This document shows positions 55,624 to 64,000 of a stretch of 64,000 bases of DNA, one piece after another. Made by a program: the position numbers and the translations under genes. The stretch's first letter is position 1. Each line of letters begins with the position of its first letter. The notes under the pieces are model-generated. The model made no database searches, was not told the origin of the DNA, and saw only the letters and a program-made list of their open reading frames with translations. This stretch comes from Labia minor (taxonomy: Eukaryota; Arthropoda; Insecta; Dermaptera; Spongiphoridae), in assembly GCA_963082975.1 (NCBI GenBank), contig OY720347.1, forward strand, positions 10,274,225 through 10,338,224, given 5' to 3'.

Positions 55624-56400
55624 AAATGTCGTCAGCAACTAGGTCAGACAGCGCTTCCTTAAATACAAAATATTATAAATATAAATCAAATTACGAAATA
55701 TATATTATGTTATATCCACAGGGCATACTTTTCTTTCTTTCAGTGAGTGCATTAAAACGTTCGTTTAAGGGGTGTATTTTTTATGACTATTTTTTTTACA
55801 TTTTTTTACATTTTTGTTCTTTTAAATGGCTTGGTGAACCAGGTATACTTATTTTAGAATAAATAATTGTTAAAAATGTTTTTTATCACTACTTTTGATT
55901 TAACAATAAAATCTTTCAAAATCTTTTTTCGAAATAAAATCAACTAGCGGTACGTAGTTTGGACACCTCTGCAATAAACAAATATTCTACTGTAATATTC
56001 TATAAAAAAATGTTTTTTTAAAACTTTAATAAACAAAAGAAATATATATTCAAATTAATTAAAATTTATATCATCTACACCTTCTTTTATCTCTAAGTAT
56101 TCCAAAAGTAAAATGTTAATAAATATTACGATTACCTACATCATTTCTAATTAAATTATCTGTTTATATTTTTCCAGAAATTTATTTTTTTATTTTTTTA
56201 AATAGGATTAGATTTATTTTTTAAATAATTAAAATAATAACTCATTATTGTTATTATTATCATCTACAATTATAAATAATAATAATAATCTTTGCAAAGG
56301 ATGACATTCAGGAGTTCAACTCTCCACCAGGTATTAACATTACCAGCCAAAACTGATAATAAGGAATATTTTTTTTTTAATGATCGAGTGACGGCTATGC
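55624..56400. repeat. Second copy of the 6310-7143 segment, plus family E end
   Basis: Parallel to 6310-7143 up to TTCAACTCTCCACC (56334), then it runs into AGGTATTAACATTACCAGCC and GATAATAAGGAATA, a family E terminus. The repeat therefore seems to be a longer E-type element that carries extra internal sequence. Confidence 0.75.
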
Positions 56401-57424
56401 TGAAAATATAAATAGCAACTTTTGTATGAATGGTTAAATGTAATTGAATATATGAATATCTCGAAAATAATTCTAAATTTAAATCTAATAATATTCAATT
56501 ATTACTTGTATTACCTGATTAAATAGAAAACTAAAAATTGATAGAAATATCATTTGCTTTCTAGACTTTCTCTCTCTCTTCTTTCTGAAAAATTGTAAAA
56601 CAAAAAGCTTTTTTAACCTAGAATTTTATAAAAATTGTATAAGAAATTTATTAAATCAAGTGACATGTTTTATTTAAAGGAAAATATTGACCTCCTATTT
56701 ATAATCAAAATCATTATGAAATTTGAAAATAAATTTCGGGAATATGTCTTCATGTATACACCTACTTAAGTATTATCTATTTACAAATTTAATTATATAT
56801 AATAATAACTTACCTGGGGTGAGGGACAATTTTATTGCAAAAATTGGAAATATTAAAATTTATTTAATTTTTTAATATGCATATACTTAGGAATAAATAA
56901 ATACTTTTTAACTTAATCTTTATAATTAATTCTCTTGAATGAATATGTTTTTTGAAAATTTTAATGCAATGATTTTTTTTTAATAGAGAAGGCTGAATTT
57001 CATCAATTTTATTGAATCAGTAGATTATTGATATTTAAATTATTTATTTATGATATAATCTTTAATTTTCATTTAAAAAAATTAGTTTTATATGAATGAC
57101 TAAAAAGAAAGATGAAAAGCAATTTTGTATTGGATATTTGTATTGGACATTTTCCTTGATTGCCTCCCGTTTCTAAAATTTTATTTTCTAAACATGTAAA
57201 AGAAAATAATTTTGTTTATTATACATTTTGATTATTATATATTATATTTTACTGTAATTTTTTTTTAATTTTGAATTAAATTTATTTTATTTTTTTGTAA
57301 AAACAACATTTATTTAACTTTTTAGTAAAACTTTTACAATTTGCACCTCAAATTTTGTATTTTTAAAAATTTCCCGGGATTCCCGGGAACGAAAATAATC
57401 CGGGAAAAATTACCCTCTAAATCC
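56401..57424. other. AT-rich non-coding DNA
   Basis: Nothing is recognised except a TTTCCCGGGATTCCCGGGAA repeat near 57371. Confidence 0.4.
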
Positions 57425-57735
57425 TCGTTAATGCAGTCTCCGCCATTCCCCGGTGACCTCATCTTTCTTTGGCCCATAAATGCAGTGAAGAATCCTATTC
57501 TCTATAGTCTAAATCTACTCTCGTCTCCTAAAGTCATAGACCATGCCTCACACCTATATAATACAACGGGCAAAATAATTGTTTTATATATTTTAATTTT
57601 TATCCCATTTGATAATAATTTTGACGAAATAAGCCCCTTTACTGCATGAGAACAGGCGTTACCCGATTGCAACCTCGCTTTAAATTCTTCTCGAATATTA
57701 TTATCCTTCGTATGTTAAGACTTTGTGTGTTATTT
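57425..57735 (-). pseudogene. 5'- and 3'-truncated LINE fragment
   Basis: TGCAGTCTCCGCCATTCCCC, TCATCTTTCTTTGGCCCATA, TAGTCTAAATCTACTCTCGT and GACCATGCCTCACACCTATA parallel 38895-39190 closely. The C-terminal part seen at 38615-38890 is missing. Stops and frameshifts are present. Confidence 0.8.
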
Positions 57736-58457
57736 AAAATTAAAACACTTTCAATTACCTAAATTCATTAAAATTTTTTAACAATTAATTAAGATGGGCA
57801 ATTTTAACAGCAAAATTTATATAAATAAATATTGAAAATATAAACTTCTTTAACTTTACATATTAAAAATATTCTTCTTAGGTTGATACAATAATAATTT
57901 CACTATCACTAATTATAAATTATTATATATATATATATATTTGATTTCCATAAACAAAATAGGACAAACTAATTTACAGATAGAAAAAAAACTGGTTCAT
58001 TTGAAAATTTCTCCAAAAATTAAGTTTGCTCTCTCAATTCAGTATAATATATTATATATATAATCCCAAGTGTAAGGTACTCATTTCAACTAAAAGAAAA
58101 ATTAAACATTTAATTTAGTAATGTTTTATTTGAATACTTAATATTTTTATTTATTTCAAGTAATGTAATATAAACTCATCTTTTATCTTATAAGAATTTG
58201 CTTGACAAATCATGTTCAAGGCTTTAATTAACTTTCTATAAAGAATTATATATATATATTAGTATTATATTATATATGTTGTATATATACGTGTGCAAGA
58301 GAATGTTGTTGCCCTGACCTTCAAATTTGTCAAATATCTAAAGAGTTCGTCGTTTCAAAACAAACAAACAATAACAAACTTCGGATTGAATAATAAATTT
58401 AGTTAAAATGTTTATATTGAATTATTTAATTCATCAATCTATCTAAAACATCTATAA
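57736..58457. other. AT-rich non-coding DNA
   Basis: A slightly more complex patch at 58290-58390 (AATGTTGTTGCCCTGACCTT). Nothing is recognised. Confidence 0.35.
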
Positions 58458-58753
58458 GGCGCCATTGGGTGTGTGGGTAGCGAACCTGCCTCACATTCAC
58501 ATGGTCCCGGGTTCAAGTCCTGGTCCTGGCTAGGAATTTCCCTAGCTGGGGCCTATGGGACGGAGTCACCCCAGTCTCCGGGAACAACCTTGGGAAAATG
58601 CTACTTGATAGCGCCTCCGATCAAGAAAATCAAGGTAAAGGTTGAGAGGACCCGTTCTACTGATCATTGGACACCTCATTGATATAACCGGCTTGATAGG
58701 CGTTGTCCTTGCGTAGGACGTACAAAAGTCAGAGGTTTTTTTGTTTTTTTTTT
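58458..58753 (+). mobile_element. tRNA-derived SINE copy 7, youngest
   Basis: Full length from GGCGCCATTGGGTGTGTGGG to a T-rich tail. It is flanked by an 18-bp perfect target duplication TATCTAAAACATCTATAA (58440-58457 and 58754-58771), the mark of LINE-driven target-primed insertion. The internal A and B boxes for RNA polymerase III are intact (GTGTGGGTAGCGAACC; GGGTTCAAGTCC). Confidence 0.95.
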
Positions 58754-58771
58754 TATCTAAAACATCTATAA

Positions 58772-59159
58772 GTATAGGTTATCATCTATCATTTCCATCT
58801 ATTATGTTTTATTATGTTTTGTTATGAATTGAAAAACTAATGCAATTGAGTATAAAAATTAAAACAAAATAAACTATTCAATTAATTTATGAAAAACAAA
58901 ATTACAATTAATCACTGGCTGATGAGTCCATAGTGGATGTTGTCATAAGTCGACTTTCTTTCACAAAAAAGAAGGAATATTGGGAATTAAAAAATGTAGA
59001 ATTTTCAATTAAGTAAAAAATTATTTGTATGGAGATAACATTTGAGCAATCAATTATGCTTTTTCAGAAATGTTGGTTTTATATCCAAATAAATAATTTT
59101 TAACTTATATTGATTTGAAAATTAATTAAAGTTACAAAATTTATAATGATCTCATTTTT
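58772..59159. other. AT-rich non-coding DNA
   Basis: Nothing is recognised. Confidence 0.4.
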
Positions 59160-59727
59160 ACTATTTCGTCAGTGATAGTATTGTGATCATAAAAATTTTC
59201 GATGTCGAGATTTTTATACGTTTTGAAGGTCCCCGAGTCATTTTCACTAAGGTTGAGAAAAATGTGTGTGTGTGTGTGTAAGGGTGTATGTAGACAGGAT
59301 TACGCAAAAACTGTTTGAGCTAGATTCATGAAATTTGGTATACGGACATTATTCAAAATTCGTAGTTTTCTATCAACTTTTGAGAAATATAGCTCACCGG
59401 AAGAGGGTCATTACCCACAACGTTTTGATTTTTTCCCTCTAAAGTGACTGTAAAAATAAAGATATATGTTTGATAATTTATCATTTGATTAAAAATTGTA
59501 TAAAACTGCTATATATAGAATTTCAGCTTCTGAAAGTACCAGAATTAATTTTTTAACACTGCAAATCTCATGCGCCAACACGTGACGTGGTGCCATCAAC
59601 AGAGTCAAACGCTGGTTCAATAAATATTATTTATTAATTTTAATTTATAATTTATAATTAATTTAATTTAATTTAAATATAATATATTATGTTATTTAAT
59701 CCAATTCAAATTGCGAGACACTCCAGC
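59160..59727 (-). repeat. Family A copy 14
   Basis: ACTATTTCGTCAGTGATAGT (degraded terminal hairpin) to GCGAGACACTCCAG, where the ATAGTCGAGTGGA part of the other end is deleted. The core is complete. Confidence 0.85.
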
Positions 59728-60729
59728 TTATTTTAAATATTGTTTTGTCATTTAATTTTTCACTTAAGTCGAAATTCGACAATTCTTAAATTGCAATTAT
59801 CGAATTGACATCTTCTAGATGAAATGAGCAATCAATATATAATCAATATCTAAAAATCTAAAAATAAATCAAATTTAATAAATAAAATAAATAATAATTA
59901 ATTAATTAATTAAAATTACAAATTACATTCTGGAATATCCTTCCTCTTTTAGAAAATTTCAAAAAATTTCAAAAAAAAAAATTAAAGACTCTAAGTCAAA
60001 CACCTTAACCTCGAAAATCTAACGACGCACAGTGAAAATTATTACTAATTAATCAACGACGTAACTTCGAAAAAACTCAAAACGAAACGGCGCAAAGCGG
60101 TATTGGTGTATTATATTCTATATGAATACTAGTATGTATACTATTTCGTTTATTTAATACTCCTACATTTTAAAAATTCTTGGTGAAGAATTTATTTATT
60201 TAAATAGAAATTACCAAAAAAATAAGTAAAAGTATTAATAGTAGTAGTATTAGTAGTAGTAAGTACCAATGAACGGATTCTCCTTTGAAAATAGCAGATG
60301 TCTATCAATCTATCGTATAAGAGAAATAAAAAAAAACATGATTTGAATAATAATTTTCTTTCTATTACAATAGATTGATGTTCAAAAAAAGATTTGTTTT
60401 TAAAAAAATTATCTATTATTATTTAAAAAAATTAAATATTATAATATTTTGATTTAATTTGAATATTTATTAGCATCTGTCATTATTTATTTTAATTTAA
60501 TTATTTTTCACGAAAATGAAACCCTAACATATACATGAAACATAGATAAATATAGATATTAGTAGTTTAAAAAATTTGATAAAAACAAATGAATATCTCA
60601 ATCGCCAAAACTTAAAACTTTACAAATATGTATATATTTAAAGAGTTGGAAATATTAGTTTATTCTTCTCTGCTCTTACACAATAGAAATGACACTTGAT
60701 TTTAGTTCAAATCATTACTTGTGATAAAA
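59728..60729. other. AT-rich non-coding DNA
   Basis: 60000-60110 (CTTAACCTCGAAAATCTAAC, AACGAAACGGCGCAAAGCGG) is less AT-rich and unassigned. (AGT)n at about 60238-60264. Confidence 0.35.
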
Positions 60730-61175
60730 ATTGGCTTTTTTAAAATAATCGGAAGCGTTCTGGGCAGTGGTTGCAGAAGAATGAGCCCCCAAAGGTCAAA
60801 ACCCATAAAAAAATATGATTACAGTATGTGCTGGTAACATCCACTACAACTTTTTTGAAAAATCTGGACAGACTATTATAGTAGAGACATACTGTCATGG
60901 AATCGATTAAATGAACAGAAATTACGCCAGTAGCTGCTACTGCATTATCAACAAGTGGAGCCCGTTCCTCTTACAACTCGACTAAAACCTCACATTTCAC
61001 TGTAAACTATCCAAAAATTAGAGGTCGAAGTTCTGCCACACCCACCATACTCACCTGACCTCTCTCCCACATATTATCACCTTTTCAAGCACCTGGACAA
61101 CTTTCTCACGAACAGAACATTCAACCTTTGTCTTTTGAAGTGTACACCCTAAAACCTCACAAACATTTTTTTCGT
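60730..61175 (+). pseudogene. Mariner transposase fragment, catalytic half
   Basis: Across shifted frames: IITVC-like KKYDYSMC, IHYNFFEKSGQTIIVETYCH, and LPHPPYSPDLSPTYYHLFKH with LDNFLTNRTF. The PPYSPDLSPT(D)YH-F block is the third catalytic segment of mariner transposases; the aspartate codon appears changed to tyrosine. Frames are repeatedly broken, and no terminal repeats are seen on either side. Confidence 0.8.
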
Positions 61176-61405
61176 ATATATATATATATATATATTATAT
61201 GCATAATTAGAGACTTAGAAACATAACGACATACTGAATATCTAAGAAAATAGATGACATATCCAATAAATAACTAAAGGATTACAAAGGTCGACGGTTA
61301 AAGGAACTGGAAGAAAAAATTTCTAAACATTATTATGGCAGTAATAAACTCAAAAATGGTATCTATTATAAATGAATAATGAGAATAAAGATAACTAAAA
61401 ATAAG

Positions 61406-61547
61406 CTGGAGTGTCCCCACTCGACTATCTCGCAATTTGAATTGGATTAAAGAACATAATATATTATATTTAAATTAAATTAAATTATAAATTAATATTA
61501 ATAAATAATATTTATTAAGTCAGCGCATGTTTGGCTCTTTGTTGATA
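61406..61547 (+). repeat. Family A copy 15, truncated
   Basis: The first ~140 bp only (CTGGAGTGTCCCCACTCGAC to TTTGGCTCTTTGTTGATAG). The break falls just before the GGCACCACGTCACG part. Confidence 0.8.
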
Positions 61548-61783
61548 GATATTTGTAATGAATTAATTAATATATTCCAAAGATGATGATGAGAGCATTA
61601 AAAAATGAAAAATGAAATAAATGATCAAAAAGTAGATAACGTTTAGTCGTAAAAAAAAAATAATTTAATCAAAAAAAAAACATATAATTAATTAAAATAT
61701 TCATTTTTTTAAGCGTGGATAGAAAACAAATAAATAATATTTCTAATTAATGAGATTCAATAAAATACTTATTAATGAATTAC

Positions 61784-61850
61784 CTGGCAAGGTGGACGGA
61801 CACACAGCCCAACCGATAGGTGACTTATCCCATTCACTTTGCAATGCAAA
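61784..61850 (-). CDS. Candidate 67-bp coding exon
   Basis: On the minus strand a TTTTAG acceptor precedes the exon and CCAG|GTAATT follows it. One frame is open throughout, FALQSEWDKSPIGWAVCPST then LP, with entry phase 0 and exit phase 1. The block is strikingly less AT-rich than the DNA around it, and its edges coincide with the splice sites. The family is not recognised. It would belong to a minus-strand gene whose other exons I could not find. Confidence 0.5.
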
Positions 61851-62147
61851 CTAAAAGATTTTATTAAAATAAATAAATTTTAATCTTATTTTTATTTATA
61901 TTCTGTTTTTCCATGAAATTTAACTGAGTGGTTATCGCACGATTAGAAAAATAAAATTATTACTAGTATTGTGCTGGCGAGGTTCAATTTTACTTTTTAT
62001 TTAAAAAATATAATATTGTCTATATAATAATAATAATTTATTATATTTATTAAAAAAATAATTTAAAAAAGAATATTGACTGATAATCATTTACTAAGAA
62101 TCAGATATTTATTAAATAAAATTTTATTTTTGATGAATCTAAATCTA
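61851..62147. other. AT-rich non-coding DNA
   Basis: Nothing is recognised. Confidence 0.4.
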
Positions 62148-62549
62148 AGGTTGAGAAAAATGTCTATGTGTGTTTGTATGTGTGCATGTGTGTGTCTGTG
62201 TGTAGACAAGATTAAGCAAAACGGTTTGAGATAGAATCATGAAATTTGGTATACGGGAATTATTCAAAATTCGTAGTTTTCTATTAACTTTTGAGAAATG
62301 TAGCTCAACCAAAAGAGGGTCATTACTTACAACGTTTTGATTTTTTTTCCTCTAAAGTCACTGTAAATATATATATATATATATATATATATAAGTTGAT
62401 AGAAAACTACGAATTTTGAATAATACCATATTTCATTAGTCTACCTCAAACCGATTTGCGTAATCTTGACTACACACATACACACACATACACATTCACA
62501 TACACATTTTTCTCAACCTTAGTGAAAATGATTCTGGCGAGATAGTAAA
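62148..62549. repeat. Family A split into two inverted halves (copy 16)
   Basis: The minus-oriented piece 62148-62366 (AAGGTTGAGAAAAATGTCTA to CTCTAAAGTCACTGTAAATA) is followed by an AT run. Then a plus-oriented piece 62396-62549 (TTGATAGAAAACTACGAATT to GGCGAGATAGTAAAAA) makes a palindrome of the microsatellite-proximal core. Confidence 0.8.
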
Positions 62550-63136
62550 AATTCCAAATGACCAGTATTTTATTGTTTTTAGCACGGTAAAATATTTTAA
62601 ATTACTCAGTAAGACCTATTAATTAAATTTTTTATTTAAATTTATATTTATAAAAAAAAGGTTTTTGTCCGCTCATTGCTCAGAATTCTTTGCATATCCA
62701 TGTTTTATAACCTCTCGAATACGTATAAGTGACTTTAGAATTTTTCCTGACTGTATATCCTTATGTATGTATTTATATAAAACTGTGACGTTATAGACTC
62801 AAAATTGACTGAACTGATTACTATGAAATATTATAATGATTTTGTTGTATATGGGTGGATATCGGAGGGGAAAATCTAAGAAAAAGAAGGGTTGGTCTCC
62901 TATGTGTAATGGAAAAGGGTGGACTTTGAATCGGCGTAAACTGGAGATCTGAACTACAAAAAAAGAGAAAAAAATTAAATTTATCATTAAGAATAAAAAT
63001 ATATAATAAGATTTATTATATTTAATGTTTAAATATAAATTTTTAAAACCTTTAAAGATTTAAATATAAATCTTTAAAATTATAATATTTTATATACAGT
63101 AATTTTTTTATATTTTTTATAAAAAATGAAATTAGC
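62550..63136. other. Unassigned DNA, partly complex
   Basis: 62640-62960 is less AT-rich (CCGCTCATTGCTCAGAATTC, TGGGTGGATATCGGAGGGGA, GGGTTGGTCTCCTATGTGTA). No confident exon. The remainder is AT-rich. Confidence 0.35.
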
Positions 63137-63730
63137 TGGAGTGTCTCCACTCGACTATCTCGCAATTTGAATTGATTAAATAACATAATATATTATATTT
63201 AAATTAAATTTAATTAATTATAAATTATAAATAATAAATATTAAACCAGCGCATGTTTGGCTTTTTATTGATGGCATCATGGCACATGTTGGCGCGTGAG
63301 TTTGCAGTTTTAAAAAATTAATTCTGGTACTTTCAGCTAATCAATCAAGCTGAAATTCTATATATAGCAGTTTTATACAATTATTAATCATATGAAAAAT
63401 TATCAAACATATATCTTTATTTTTACGGTCACTTTAGAGGAAAAAAAAATCAAAACGTTGTACGTAATGACCCTCTTCCGGTTGAGCTACATTTCTCAAA
63501 AGTTGAATAATTTGAATTTTGAATAATGTCCATGTACCAAATTTCATTCTAGCTCAAACCGTTTTTGCGTAATCTTGTCTACATACATACACACACACAC
63601 ATACACACACACACAGACATTTTTCTCAACCTTAGTGAAAATGATTCAGGAACCTTCAAAACGTATAAAAACATCAAAATCTCAACATCGAAAATTTTCG
63701 TGATCGCAATACTATCTCTTACGAGATAGT
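63137..63730 (+). repeat. Family A copy 17, near complete
   Basis: CTGGAGTGTCTCC to the terminal TATCTCTTACGAGATAGTA hairpin, with a CACACATACA microsatellite. Shares the shortened TAAATAATAAATATTAAACC segment with copy 7 at 34673, so the two are close relatives. Confidence 0.88.
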
Positions 63731-63837
63731 AAAAATTATAGAGAAACCAATATTTGATGTGAACCAATTTTTTTTAATTCTTAGATTAAAAAAATTTAAA
63801 AAACAATCCTCTTGAAAAACAATATTTTTGTTAATAA

Positions 63838-64000
63838 TGTAGCCGGTCCTTTTGTAAGAGATAGTCCGTGGACGACCGAGTGTATTGGTGGTCCTTTTTT
63901 TCTTCCAATAAAGTCCGTCTGCTCTCGACGACAGCCCATGAACGACTGCCCTTGTCTCTTTTCAACAACTAGTCTCTTCTGGGGAAACGTATTACAATAA
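63838..64000. other. GC-richer unassigned DNA at window end
   Basis: GTAGCCGGTCCTTTTGTAAG, GTCCGTGGACGACCGAGTGT and GAACGACTGCCCTTGTCTCT are far less AT-rich than average and run off the window. A plus-strand 62-codon frame is open across it with no known motif. It may be part of an exon or regulatory island. Confidence 0.3.

Noticed and set aside
58458-58530. Functional tRNA gene
   Set aside because: A and B boxes are present, but no acceptor stem closes, and the sequence recurs seven times with the same non-tRNA body, so it is a SINE head.
12057-63625. Spaced short repeats as a CRISPR array
   Set aside because: All regularly repeated units are microsatellites or dispersed transposon copies; there are no repeat-spacer units.

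Overview
The window is eukaryotic nuclear DNA that is very rich in A+T. It is most likely from an insect: sparse GT-AG exons sit in long AT-rich introns or intergenic DNA, and the repeats are typical of arthropods (mariner, hAT, pogo-like, tRNA-derived SINE, non-LTR retrotransposon, Helitron-like non-autonomous families). The species or order cannot be named from sequence alone. There is no bacterial-type operon, CRISPR array, rRNA or functional tRNA gene.

Host gene content is thin. A terminal exon at 1350-1503 (+) ends a gene that begins left of the window; its 50 residues look like the C-terminus of a medium-chain dehydrogenase/reductase. A GC-rich island at 7299-7757 looks like a promoter plus first exon ending in a good splice donor. 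A plausible second exon lies at 14954-15060. A 67-bp candidate coding exon on the minus strand is at 61784-61850. Several islands of higher complexity (17.1-17.4, 28.8-29.0, 33.3-33.7, 40.2-40.6, 62.6-62.96 and 63.84-64.0 kb) are unexplained and are candidate regulatory DNA or untranslated exons.

Most of the readable structure is mobile DNA. (1) A ~600-bp repeat, here family A, occurs at about 19 places in both orientations. One end is a small hairpin (GGAGTGTCTCC) followed by ACTATCTCGC; the other end is a hairpin built from an inverted copy of ACTATCTCGC; a CA/TG microsatellite lies inside. This resembles the non-autonomous Helentron (HINE / DINE-1-like) plan. A diverged relative, family D (11926-12719), keeps the same order of parts. 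(2) A complete hAT element of the Buster type (18392-21718) has a perfect 8-bp target duplication and an uninterrupted 619-codon transposase. (3) Two short hAT derivatives (5527-5767 and 22343-22577) share its nnnTAnnn target rule. (4) Five internally deleted TA-inserting elements or nests are present: mariners at 8926, 29255, 42853 (holding 43589) and 52704, and a pogo-like element at 30162. Two further mariner transposase scraps lie at 11704 and 60730. (5) A tRNA-derived SINE with a T-rich tail occurs seven times; the copy at 58458 has an 18-bp perfect target duplication. (6) Six 5'-truncated or broken pieces of a non-LTR retrotransposon are present. (7) Families B and E, fold-back hairpins and microsatellites fill much of the rest.

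Nesting gives a relative chronology. SINE, hAT-like and palindromic elements have landed inside family A copies, a mariner inside family B, and a mariner inside another mariner. The only gene in the window that looks complete is the hAT transposase.
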